A stretch of DNA of 45,906 nt from Pseudomonadota bacterium. Lineage in GTDB: Bacteria; Myxococcota_A; UBA796; GCA-2862545. Location of the stretch: positions 1 to 45,906 of the forward strand of contig PKDJ01000129.1 of assembly GCA_002862545.1 (NCBI GenBank), read 5' to 3'. Both the position numbers and the translations under genes were made by a program. Every line of letters begins with the position of its first letter. Position 1 is the stretch's first letter. The notes beneath the pieces are model-generated. The model had not been told where the DNA came from. It did no database searches and saw nothing but the letters and a program-made list of their open reading frames with translations. This document shows positions 18,530 to 31,126 of the stretch, one piece after another.

Positions 18530-18593
18530 TTGCGCCCACTCGCAGGGGGGAGCCTCGCCGGATAGGCCCCCGCGCCTCGCAGGGAGGGCCCCC

Positions 18594-22247
<3,654 letters not shown>

Positions 22248-22257
22248 CGGAGGCCCC

Positions 22258-22926
22258 ATGTCGAGTCGCACCTGGCAGCTCCCCGAGGGGGTGCACCGTT
22301 GGCTCATCGATGCGACGGTGGACGAGCCCGAGGTGTGTCGGCGTCTGCGAGAGGAGACGGCCACCATGGAGTGGGCGCGGATGCAGATCTCGCCCGAGCA
22401 AGGGGCTTTCCTGACACTGCTCGTTCAGCTGCTGGGGGCGCGCCGGGTGCTCGAGGTCGGCACCTTCACCGGCTACAGCGCGCTGTGCATGGCACTGGCA
22501 CTTCCGGAGGACGGCGAGCTGGTCGCCTGTGATGTCTCGGACGAGTGGACATCGGTGGGCCGACGCTACTGGGACGAGGCCGGCGTAGGGCACAAGGTTG
22601 ACCTGCGGCTCGCCCCTGCGCTCGAGACGCTGGCCGCGCTGCGCGCCGATGGCGCAGACGGGACCTTCGACCTCGCGTTCATCGATGCAGACAAGGCCAA
22701 CTACCCGGCCTACTACGAGGCGGCGGTCGGGCTGGTGCGACCCGGTGGACTGGTCGCTGTCGACAATGCGCTGTGGAGTGGGGCGGTTGCCGACGAGGAG
22801 GACACCGAGCCCTCCACTGTTGCGATTCGCAACACGGTTGCAGCAGCGAAGAGAGACCCGAGAACCACTGGAATGCTGGTTCCAATCGGCGATGGCCTGC
22901 TCCTCGCGCGTGTCGCGGGCGGGTGA
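22258..22926 (+). CDS. Class I SAM-dependent O-methyltransferase (CCoAOMT-like)
   Basis: RRVLEVGTFTGYSALCMALALPEDGELVACDVS...FDLAFIDADKANYPAYYEAAVGLVRPGGLVAVDNALWSG; GGAGG SD, 10 bp after metH. Confidence 0.92.
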   Translation: MSSRTWQLPEGVHRWLIDATVDEPEVCRRLREETATMEWARMQISPEQGAFLTLLVQLLGARRVLEVGTFTGYSALCMALALPEDGELVACDVSDEWTSVGRRYWDEAGVGHKVDLRLAPALETLAALRADGADGTFDLAFIDADKANYPAYYEAAVGLVRPGGLVAVDNALWSGAVADEEDTEPSTVAIRNTVAAAKRDPRTTGMLVPIGDGLLLARVAGG

Positions 22927-22997
22927 AGCATGACGCCGAGGGGTGGACGATGACCCTCTCGGTGGCTAATCACCGCGCAGCGCTCCGGAGCCATCGT

Positions 22998-23025
22998 CCG
23001 TTCCTTCGCTGCAGTGAAGGAATGG
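22998..23025 (+). repeat. 28-nt near-perfect palindrome (candidate RNA hairpin)
   Basis: CCGTTCCTTCGCTGCAGTGAAGGAATGG: all arm positions pair in + strand RNA, with two G.U wobbles. Confidence 0.8.
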
Positions 23026-23170
23026 CCGCGGCACCCGACGATCCGGAGTGTCTACCAACGTTTGCGCGTCCCGATGCGGAGCTGGCAGCCCCTCATCCTG
23101 TCCCATCGACCGCGCGAGCGTCCACCACGCCGGAGCCTCACGAACAGCCGAGCCCAACGGAGCGAGCCGG

Positions 23171-23848
23171 ATGGCCTTCAAGTTCCTTTGTCCCAAGTGC
23201 AATGGAAACGACTTCAACATCGTGCGGGACAACCGCACGTTTACGCCGACGCGTGCGTTCGAGCTGATCTTCAGCTGTCGCTGCGGCAGACAGCTCTTCG
23301 GCGATCAGATTGAGCAGGAGTACGAGCGCCAGAAGCGCGCCTACGAGGCCGAGGCTGGCGAGCGCGAGCGGGCGGAGCGTGCGCGCATCCAGCGTGAGAA
23401 GGCCGAGGTGGAGCGCCAGGCGGCGATGCGCAAGGCGATGCTGTACCAGCAGCGCTACCGCGAGGAGCAGAGGCGCAAGGCCGATGCTCAGGAGGCCGAG
23501 CGCAAGGCCGAGCAGGACCGCCGCTGGCGTGAAAAGGTCGATGCCCTGCGCGAGAGCGACCCCACGGCCGAGCTTCCGGAGCGCGAGCCGCTGCCGCCTG
23601 CCGCCCCGGTCGACGAGGTGGAGCTGCCTGAGCCGCCGCCGGCCCCGCCAGAGGCCGAGCTTGCTGAGGGCGGTCCGGGCGTCGGACTCCCGGAGGGGCA
23701 CCCGATGCGGTGTGCTTGGGCCACCTGTGCGAATGAGCGGCGCAAGAACAGCAAGTACTGCAGCCGCAACTGCTCCAACAAGAACGCGCGGGCCCGGCAC
23801 AAGAAGCGCTCCGGAAAGAAGCGCAAGTCCAAGTCCGCAGCAGCCTAG
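23171..23848 (+). CDS. Protein with N-terminal zinc ribbon, charged coiled coil, and C-terminal Cys4 finger with basic tail
   Basis: FLCPKCNGNDFNI...FSCRCGRQLFG; long E/R/K/A helix; CAWATCANERRKNSKYCSRNCSNKNARARHKKRSGKKRKSKSAAA. GGAG SD. Confidence 0.8.
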   Translation: MAFKFLCPKCNGNDFNIVRDNRTFTPTRAFELIFSCRCGRQLFGDQIEQEYERQKRAYEAEAGERERAERARIQREKAEVERQAAMRKAMLYQQRYREEQRRKADAQEAERKAEQDRRWREKVDALRESDPTAELPEREPLPPAAPVDEVELPEPPPAPPEAELAEGGPGVGLPEGHPMRCAWATCANERRKNSKYCSRNCSNKNARARHKKRSGKKRKSKSAAA

Positions 23849-25059
23849 GCGCGAGCCACCAGCGCCCCGTCGCGCACACCCACGAGCTCCACGACCTCGA
23901 GGCTGTTCGGCGGTGCGTTCGTCGGGAGCACCGGCAGGAACGTGTCGGTCAGGCCACCGTGGCGTTCCCAGAGGACAGGGCGCGAGGTGCCGACGGCGGC
24001 CTGGAGCGCAGCACCTCGGAGATGGGCATCCAGGGCCCGAAGGTCCGCCGCGCGCTGGCGCACGATGGCGTGCGGCAGCTGCCCGGGCATTCGGGCGGCA
24101 GCCGTGCCCTCACGGGCGCTGAACGGAAACACGTGCAGACCCGAGAGCCCTGCTGCACCGAGCAACGCGCAGGTCGCAGCGTGGTCTTGGTCTGTTTCCC
24201 CCGGAAAGCCGGCGATGATGTCCGTCGTCACGAGCAGGTCGGAGCGCACTGTGCGCAGCTGCTCGAGGCGACGCAGGAAGTCGGATGGGGTGCCGCGACG
24301 GGCCATGCGCTTGAGCACGGCCCGACTGCCCGACTGCAGGGGCAGGTGAAGGTGGGGGCACAGGCGCGGGTGTCGAATGGCCTCCGTGAGTGCGTCGGTG
24401 AGCTTCCAGGGCTCGAGGGATCCAATTCGTAGGCGCGGCAGCTCGGTCTCGCTGAGCAGTGCGTCGACCAGTGTGGCGAGGTCGGTGCCGTGCTCCTCGC
24501 CGAAGCCACCGAGGTGAACGCCGGTCAGCACCACCTCCAGCGCACCCCCCTCCACCGCCCGTCGCACCTCGTCGACCACCTCGACGAGTGGACGGGAGCG
24601 CTCTGCACCGCGGGCAACGGTCACGATGCAGAAGGTGCAGCGGTTCCGGCACCCGTCCTGCACCTTGACGAACCTCCGCGTGCGGCGGTGACGGGTCAGC
24701 AAGAGACCGATGGGGTCTTCTGCGGGATGGGCAGCGAGGATCTGCTGGGCGAGGGTGTCCTTGTCGGCATTCGGGATCACCGTGTCGGCCTCGGGGACTC
24801 CGTCCGGATCGAGCGTGGCCGCACAGCCGGTGACCACGAGGGTTGCGCCTGGTGCCTCCCGTCGCAGGGCCCGTGCGCGCTTGCGCGACGTGCGGGCCGC
24901 CTTCGCGGTGACGGCGCACGTGTTGAGGACCACGATGTCTGCTACCGCCGGCCGGTCGACGAGCTGCGCGCCACCGCGGTGAAGAGCGACGGCCCAGGCG
25001 TCGCGCTCGGCCTCGTTGAGGCGGCAGCCGAGTGCCGTGAGGTGGACGGCGAGGGGCAC
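23845..25059 (-). CDS. mtaB: MiaB/MtaB-type radical SAM methylthiotransferase (probably tRNA t6A37 methylthiotransferase)
   Basis: LGCRLNEAERDAWA...VVLNTCAVTAKAARTSRKRAR...FVKVQDGCRNRCTFCIVTVARGAERSR...LRIGSLEPWKL. GTG start abuts the fhs stop. Confidence 0.85.
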   Translation of the reverse strand: MPLAVHLTALGCRLNEAERDAWAVALHRGGAQLVDRPAVADIVVLNTCAVTAKAARTSRKRARALRREAPGATLVVTGCAATLDPDGVPEADTVIPNADKDTLAQQILAAHPAEDPIGLLLTRHRRTRRFVKVQDGCRNRCTFCIVTVARGAERSRPLVEVVDEVRRAVEGGALEVVLTGVHLGGFGEEHGTDLATLVDALLSETELPRLRIGSLEPWKLTDALTEAIRHPRLCPHLHLPLQSGSRAVLKRMARRGTPSDFLRRLEQLRTVRSDLLVTTDIIAGFPGETDQDHAATCALLGAAGLSGLHVFPFSAREGTAAARMPGQLPHAIVRQRAADLRALDAHLRGAALQAAVGTSRPVLWERHGGLTDTFLPVLPTNAPPNSLEVVELVGVRDGALVARA

Positions 25060-26679
25060 TCAGAGACCCGTGATGACGCCGTCGACGACGCTGACCCCAT
25101 CAGAGGCGGGGCGTCGTGGCAGGCCGGGCATGCGGACCATGTCACCGGCGATGGCGACCACGAAGCCGGCACCCGTGGAGGGCAGCAGCCGCCGGACGGG
25201 AACGTCGAAGCCCGTCGGGCGGCAGCGCAGCTTGGGGTCGGCCGACAGCGAGGACTGGGTCTTGGCCACGCAGACGGGCAGGCGGTCCCAGCCGTTGCGA
25301 GCCATGCGCTTGAGGTCCCCCTTGGCGCGGCCGACGAAGACCACGTCGTTCCCACCATAGACCGTCCTCACGATGGCTCGGAGCTTCTCGGCGATGGTGC
25401 CGTCTGGAGGCGCGATGGGCGTGAGGGGGGTGGGGGACTTGGCGGCCTCCATCACCGCGTCGGCGAGCGGCAAGGAGCCCTCGCCGCCGCGAGCAAAGCC
25501 ATCGCTGATGGCGAAGCCCGTGCCCCAGGACTCGGCGGCGCGCCGGACCACGTCGATCTCGTCAGCCGTGTCCTCGGAGCGCTTGTTCAGCGCGATCACG
25601 GGGTTCTTGCCGAAGGCTCGGAGTGACTCGACGTGCTTGAGGAGGTTCGGGAGGCCGCCCTCGACACGGCTGGGGTCGGGCGTCGTGAGCTCGGCCAGCG
25701 ACGAGCCTCCGTGGTACTTCAGGGCGCGCACCGTGGCGACGAGCACGACGGCGACCGGGTCGATGCCGGCCAGCGGTGCCTTGATGTGGAGGAACTTCTC
25801 GCCGCCGAGGTCCATCCCGAAGCCGGCCTCGGTGACGGTCCAGTCTGCCAGGTGCCGCGCTACCCGGGTCGCCATCACCGAGTTGCAGCCGTGAGCGATG
25901 TTGGCGAACGGACCTCCGTGGACGATGGCAGGCGTGCCCTCGGTGGTCTGGACCAGGTTGGGCTGCATGGCGTCGACGAGGAGCGCGGCCATCGAGTCAG
26001 CGGCCTTGAGGTCACTCGCCGTGATGGCGTCGCCGCTCGGCCCGAAGCCGACGACGATGCGGCCGAGGCGAGACTTCAGGTCGTCGAGATCGCTCGCCAG
26101 GCAGAGCACGGCCATCACCTCGGAGGCCGCCGTGATGTCGAAGCCGGACTGTCGGGGCAGGCCGTTGCCTTGGCCCATGCCGACCACGATCTCGCGCAGG
26201 GCACGGTCGTTCATGTCCAGCACCCGACGCCAGGTGATGCGCCGAGGGTCGAGTGCGGGAGACTTGCGGAAGTGCAGGTGCGTGTCCACGAGGGCCGCCA
26301 GCAGGTTGTTCGCCGACGTGACGGCGTGCAGGTCGCCGGTCAAGTGGAGGTCGATGCGCTGTGAGGGCTCCAGGCGACACCTGCCGCCTCCCGTGCCGCC
26401 ACCCTTGACGCCGAACGTGGGCCCGAGGCTCGGCTCTCGCAGCGCACAGGCTGCCCGCTGCCCCCGCGCCGTGAGCGCCTGACCGAGGGCGATGCTGGTG
26501 GTCGTCTTGCCCTCTCCCGCGGGGGTCGGGGTGAGGGCGGTGACGAGGACGACCTTGCCCTCGCCCGCGGCGGGCGTCTCGAGCACGGCCGGGTCGATCT
26601 TGGCGGCGCCGGGCCCCCAAGGCGTCAGGTGCGTGTCGGTCAGGTCGAGCTTCGCGGCTACTTCGGTCAAGGGGAGCAC
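25060..26679 (-). CDS. fhs: Formate--tetrahydrofolate ligase
   Basis: LTPTPAGEGKTTTSIALGQAL...LREPSLGPTFGVKGGGTGGGRCRLEPSQRIDLHLTGDLHAV; GGAGG SD is better placed for GTG 26679 than for GTG 26685. Confidence 0.95.
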   Translation of the reverse strand: MLPLTEVAAKLDLTDTHLTPWGPGAAKIDPAVLETPAAGEGKVVLVTALTPTPAGEGKTTTSIALGQALTARGQRAACALREPSLGPTFGVKGGGTGGGRCRLEPSQRIDLHLTGDLHAVTSANNLLAALVDTHLHFRKSPALDPRRITWRRVLDMNDRALREIVVGMGQGNGLPRQSGFDITAASEVMAVLCLASDLDDLKSRLGRIVVGFGPSGDAITASDLKAADSMAALLVDAMQPNLVQTTEGTPAIVHGGPFANIAHGCNSVMATRVARHLADWTVTEAGFGMDLGGEKFLHIKAPLAGIDPVAVVLVATVRALKYHGGSSLAELTTPDPSRVEGGLPNLLKHVESLRAFGKNPVIALNKRSEDTADEIDVVRRAAESWGTGFAISDGFARGGEGSLPLADAVMEAAKSPTPLTPIAPPDGTIAEKLRAIVRTVYGGNDVVFVGRAKGDLKRMARNGWDRLPVCVAKTQSSLSADPKLRCRPTGFDVPVRRLLPSTGAGFVVAIAGDMVRMPGLPRRPASDGVSVVDGVITGL

Positions 26680-26710
26680 GAACACCTCCGGAGGCAGGCC
26701 GAAGTGTAGG

Positions 26711-29700
26711 CTACTTGGCGGCGGCCGCGTCGTCCTCTACCGAATCTTCGGGGTCGCTGGGCGTGTCATCCATCAAGCCGACCAGCCAGGAGAAGAGGCC
26801 GACGGCGTCCTCGACCACCAGGTACAGCGCGGGCACGAGGACCAGGATGATGCCGGTCGCGAAGAGGACTCCGAACCCGAGGCTGATGGCCATGGGGATC
26901 AAGAACTTCGCCTGGACGCTCTGCTCCGCGATCATGGGTGCGAGACCGAAGAACGTGGTGAGGGAGGTGAGCAGGATGGGGCGGAGCCGGCGCGTGCCCC
27001 CCCACACGATGGCATCGAGTGCCGAGGCCCCGTGGGAGCGCCTCTGCTCGTTGGTCGCGTCGATCAGCACGAGAGAGTCGTTGATCACCACACCCGAGAG
27101 TGCGACGACGCCGAACATGCTGATGATCGACAGGGGGTACCCCATCAGCAGGTGTCCGAAGACGGCCCCGGCGAAGCCCATCGGGATGGCGGCCATGACG
27201 ACGGCGGGCTGCACGTAGCTCTTGAAGGGAACAGCCAGTAGCGTGTACATCACGAACAGCGCGAGGATGAAGCTGCGACCCAGTGCCGCGTTGGTCTCGC
27301 TCTGCTCGCGCTGCTGGCCTGCGAGCTCGACCGTGAGCCCAGGGTACTTCGCGCCGAGCTCGGCGAAGGTCTCGGCCTGCAGGATGGACAGCACCTCTTG
27401 TGCCGACTGCTGGCCGGGTCCGAGCTCTGCGCTGACGTTCACTTTCCGGACGCCACTCTCGCGCTGGATCGAGGTGGGGGCCTGGCCTCGGCTCAGCGCA
27501 GCGACGGCGCCGAGGGGAACGAAGCCGCCGGCCGGCGTCCGGATGCGCAGCCGCTCGAGGTCGTACTCGCTGGTTCGCTGTGCTTCGGGCAGGCGGACCA
27601 TCACCTTCAGCTCGTTGCGGTCGCGCTGCTCGCGGATGGCCTCGGCGCCGTAGAAGGAGGACCGAAGCTGCCTGGCGATGTCGTTCGAGGTCAGACCCAG
27701 CGTCTTCGCCATCGGCTTCAGGGTGAAGTCCAACTGCGGCTTGCCCGCGGCGTAGCCGTTGTTCACGTTCTTCAGCGCCGGGAACGACCGCAGGATGTCG
27801 GTCATCTCGCCGCTGGCGGCCTCGAGCACGTCGGTGTCGGAGTGGGCGAGCTGAACATCGACGGCGGCTCCCGCCGCAGGGCCGACTGAGCTGCTGAAGC
27901 TGATGGCCTCGAGCCCGGCGAGGTTGGGCATCTCGGCCTGCCACAGGTCTGTGAGCTGGGCTGCGGTGAAGTCACGCTGTGGGCCTGGGACGAGCTCCAG
28001 CTCCACCGTGACGAGGTGCCCACCCGAGGCGCGCGTGCCACCGCCCGGGCCGCCCGCGGCCGGTCCCGAGCCGACCAGGGCGAACATTCCCGTCACGGCA
28101 GGTCGGCCGTCCACGGACTCGATGGCCCGCCAGCCGGCCGCCTCGATCTCGTCGCGGACCGTCTCGGTGCGAGCCATGGCGACGCCGTACGGGAGGCGGG
28201 CAGAGACGGTCACCAGGTTGCCCTCGAGCTTCGGGAAGAAGCTGAAGGCCACCGTGCCGCTGGAGAGCAGGCCGATCGTCACCAGGAACAGAGCCAGACC
28301 TGCGGCTGCGGTGACGTAGCGGTAGCGCAGCGCGACGAGGAGGGCTGGTCGGTAGAACTGGTCGGTGAAGGTGGCGAGGCCGCGGGTCACCAGGCCCTGG
28401 AATGCGCGCACTGGTCGCAGGACAGGCGCCGAGAGGCGCTGCAGCAGCTGGGGTACGCGGATGTCGTGCGCCAGGTGAGCGGGGAGGACGAAGAAGCTCT
28501 CCAGCAGCGAGAAGGTCAGCACGCAGATCACGATGATCGGCAGGATGCGGAAGAGCTTTCCGGAGACGCCGGGCACGGTCAGCATCGGCGCAAACGCAGC
28601 GATCGTCGTCAGGATCGAGAAGGTCACGGGCACCGACATCTGGCGAGCGCCGTCGATGGCGGCCTGCATGAAGCTCTTGCCCCGCTTCGTGTGCTCGTGG
28701 ATGTTCTCTCCGACGATGATCGCGTCGTCGACGACCATGCCGAGCGTCACGATGAACGCGAACAGCGAGATCATGTTGATGCTGATGCCGGTGGCCGGCA
28801 GGACGAGCATCGTGCCGAGGAAGCTGATGGGGATGCCGAGTGCGACCCACAGAGCCAGCCGAAGCTCGAGGAACGAGGCGAGGACGCCGAGCACCAGCAC
28901 GAGCCCCATCGCCGCGTTTCGCACCAAGAGGTCGATTCGCTCGTCCAGCAGCACGCTGTCGTCGTCCCACACCACGACCTCGACCGTCTCGGGCAGGTCG
29001 GCGGAGAGGGAGTCGGCCAGGTCTCGGGTCGCGTCGGCGACGGCGGCCGGGGTCTCCGAGCCCACGCGATAGGCCTGGATGCGAACGGCCGGGCGACCGT
29101 TGAGGGTGTAGGCGAGGTCGGTGTCAGCGTAGCCGTCGGTCACCGTCGCGATGTCGCCGAGCCTCACCTCCGAGCCGTCGAGCGTGCTGCGGACGATGAG
29201 GTCTTCGAACTCGTGGCCGGTGCGGCGACGGTCGCTCACACGGACCAGCAGCTCTCCCCCCTCGGTCTTGAGGGACCCGCCGGGCAGCTCGAGGGAGCTG
29301 GAGCGCACCTGCAGCGCGATCTGCTCGAGCGTCAGTCCGAGGGACTCGAGTGTGGCCTGGGGCACCTCGATGCTGATCTCGAGTGGTCGGACGCCCATGA
29401 TGTCGGCCTGGGTCACGTCCGGAGACTCCAGGAGCTGGGCGCGGGCGCCCTCCGCAATGGCCTGGAGAGCCTGCAGCTCCACGTCGGCAGCGAGGATGAT
29501 CGACACCACGGGCTGCTTGCGGCTGACGATGGTGACGCTCGGCTCCTCCGCGTCGAGGGGAAAGGTCCGGATGCGGTCCACGGCGGTCTTGATGTCGGCC
29601 AGGACCCGGTCGGGGTCGGCATCGATCAAGATCTCGGCGTTGACCGAGCCTGCGCCCTCGGACGAGACCGACGAGACGCGCTTCACGCCGTCGATGCCTC

Positions 29701-29947
29701 GCACGGCCTCCTCGACGGCGAGCACGATGCCCTGCTCCACCTCCTGCGGAGAGGCGCCAGGGTACGGCACGGAGACGCTGATCACGTCGAGCGTGAACTC
29801 TGGAAAGACCTCCTGCTTGAGTGTTGGCACGGTCATCAGACCGCCGATCAGCAGAATCAGCATCAGCAAGTTGGCGGCGACCGGGTTCTTCGCCATCCAG
29901 GCAATGGCCCCGGTGGAGAGCAGCCCGTCCTGGTCGGAGTCCGACAT
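26711..29947 (-). CDS. RND-family efflux permease (AcrB/HAE1-like)
   Basis: MAKNPVAANLLMLILLIGGLMTVPTLKQEVFPEF; GMVVDDAIIVGENIHEH; VVINDSLVLIDATNEQR; 12-TM type layout. Confidence 0.95.
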   Translation of the reverse strand: MSDSDQDGLLSTGAIAWMAKNPVAANLLMLILLIGGLMTVPTLKQEVFPEFTLDVISVSVPYPGASPQEVEQGIVLAVEEAVRGIDGVKRVSSVSSEGAGSVNAEILIDADPDRVLADIKTAVDRIRTFPLDAEEPSVTIVSRKQPVVSIILAADVELQALQAIAEGARAQLLESPDVTQADIMGVRPLEISIEVPQATLESLGLTLEQIALQVRSSSLELPGGSLKTEGGELLVRVSDRRRTGHEFEDLIVRSTLDGSEVRLGDIATVTDGYADTDLAYTLNGRPAVRIQAYRVGSETPAAVADATRDLADSLSADLPETVEVVVWDDDSVLLDERIDLLVRNAAMGLVLVLGVLASFLELRLALWVALGIPISFLGTMLVLPATGISINMISLFAFIVTLGMVVDDAIIVGENIHEHTKRGKSFMQAAIDGARQMSVPVTFSILTTIAAFAPMLTVPGVSGKLFRILPIIVICVLTFSLLESFFVLPAHLAHDIRVPQLLQRLSAPVLRPVRAFQGLVTRGLATFTDQFYRPALLVALRYRYVTAAAGLALFLVTIGLLSSGTVAFSFFPKLEGNLVTVSARLPYGVAMARTETVRDEIEAAGWRAIESVDGRPAVTGMFALVGSGPAAGGPGGGTRASGGHLVTVELELVPGPQRDFTAAQLTDLWQAEMPNLAGLEAISFSSSVGPAAGAAVDVQLAHSDTDVLEAASGEMTDILRSFPALKNVNNGYAAGKPQLDFTLKPMAKTLGLTSNDIARQLRSSFYGAEAIREQRDRNELKVMVRLPEAQRTSEYDLERLRIRTPAGGFVPLGAVAALSRGQAPTSIQRESGVRKVNVSAELGPGQQSAQEVLSILQAETFAELGAKYPGLTVELAGQQREQSETNAALGRSFILALFVMYTLLAVPFKSYVQPAVVMAAIPMGFAGAVFGHLLMGYPLSIISMFGVVALSGVVINDSLVLIDATNEQRRSHGASALDAIVWGGTRRLRPILLTSLTTFFGLAPMIAEQSVQAKFLIPMAISLGFGVLFATGIILVLVPALYLVVEDAVGLFSWLVGLMDDTPSDPEDSVEDDAAAAK

Positions 29948-29956
29948 GCTGTCCTC

Positions 29957-31126
29957 CTACTGGTCCGCATCACCGACGGCGTCGCCGTCGATGCGCACGG
30001 CCATGCCCTCGATGGCGAGCGCCAGGGGGCTCGTGACGACCTGGTCTCCCGGGTTCAGCCCGCGCGTGACGACCACGTCGGAATCGTCTCGCCAGCCGAT
30101 CTGAACGGTTCGTCGTGCGAGCTTGTCGTCGCTCACGACCCAGACCTGGTCGCCCTCGGACAGCGCGACGCGCGGCACGCGGAAGGTGCCCGGCAGCGTG
30201 CGGCCCCGAATCTCGACGTCGACGTAGGCGCCAGGGAGGAGCGGAAGCCCAGGGCCGTCCATGGGCTGCTGAATGGCGACCAGCAGACTGGCGGTGCGCG
30301 TCTGTGGGTCGAGCTGTCCGTAGAGCTGGCGCACGGCCCCGCGTCGCTGGATGGTCGTGCCGTCTGGAAGACGCTGCGTGATGCGGGCAGGGGAGCCGGC
30401 GCCCTCGTCGGAGGGAAGCTCGACGGCGGCGACCTGCTCCATCGGCACGCTCACCTTCACCCAGAGCTCCTCGGTGCCCACGAGGGTCGCCACTTGAGAG
30501 GAGGCGCCTACCACCTGCCCCACGTCGACGGACTCGGAGAGGACGACGGCGTCGAAGGGAGCCCGGAGGTTGGTGCGGGACAGGTTGAGCTGCGCGCGCT
30601 GCAGGCCGCTGCGCGCGCTCTCGAGGGCCTGCTCGGCCGCGAGCAGCTGCGGCCCACGGAGAGCCAGCGGCACCTCCTCGGCGGACCGACCGTCGCCGAG
30701 CAGCTCCCACTCGCGCTTGGCGATGCCCTGGCGCCCGAGCTCGAGCTGGAACTCGACCTCGGCCTGGCGTAGACGGGCCTCTTCCTGAGCCACGAGGATG
30801 CGGTAGTCACGGGCGTCGATGCGCGCAAGCGTCTCCCCGGCGGAGACACGGCCTCCCGGAACGAGCTGGTCGTGGACCTCGACGATCCGCCCTGCGACCT
30901 CGGGCAGGAGCACGATCTGGCGGGCGGGCTGAACGGCCCCCGTGGCGCGGACGACCGCGGCCTGATCCGTCGGGGTGGCCTCAGCGACCTCGACGGTGGC
31001 GACCTTCGGAGGGGGCGTCGTGCGCTCGGCCGATGGGGACAAGGCCACCATCGCCCCCGCGCACGCGGCTCCGAGCAGCACGACCGCCAGGGGGGCGACG
31101 ACGCGGGTGAGTACCTTCTCGATCAT
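29957..31126 (-). CDS. RND efflux periplasmic adaptor (membrane fusion protein)
   Basis: MIEKVLTRVVAPLAVVLLGAACAGAM; VRATGAVQPARQIVLLPEVAGRIVEVHDQLVPGGRVSAGETLARIDARDYR; ATGA overlap with the TolC gene. Confidence 0.92.
   Translation of the reverse strand: MIEKVLTRVVAPLAVVLLGAACAGAMVALSPSAERTTPPPKVATVEVAEATPTDQAAVVRATGAVQPARQIVLLPEVAGRIVEVHDQLVPGGRVSAGETLARIDARDYRILVAQEEARLRQAEVEFQLELGRQGIAKREWELLGDGRSAEEVPLALRGPQLLAAEQALESARSGLQRAQLNLSRTNLRAPFDAVVLSESVDVGQVVGASSQVATLVGTEELWVKVSVPMEQVAAVELPSDEGAGSPARITQRLPDGTTIQRRGAVRQLYGQLDPQTRTASLLVAIQQPMDGPGLPLLPGAYVDVEIRGRTLPGTFRVPRVALSEGDQVWVVSDDKLARRTVQIGWRDDSDVVVTRGLNPGDQVVTSPLALAIEGMAVRIDGDAVGDADQ

Noticed and set aside
18530-18593. SAH or cobalamin riboswitch upstream of metH
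   Set aside because: I could not find conserved core sequences of either by eye and the space is short; listed only as an unclassified leader needing an Infernal scan.
28016-30772. Long + strand ORF (918 aa) opposite the RND permease and adaptor
   Set aside because: Same codon-composition shadow; it spans two real genes and their junction and has no recognisable motif.
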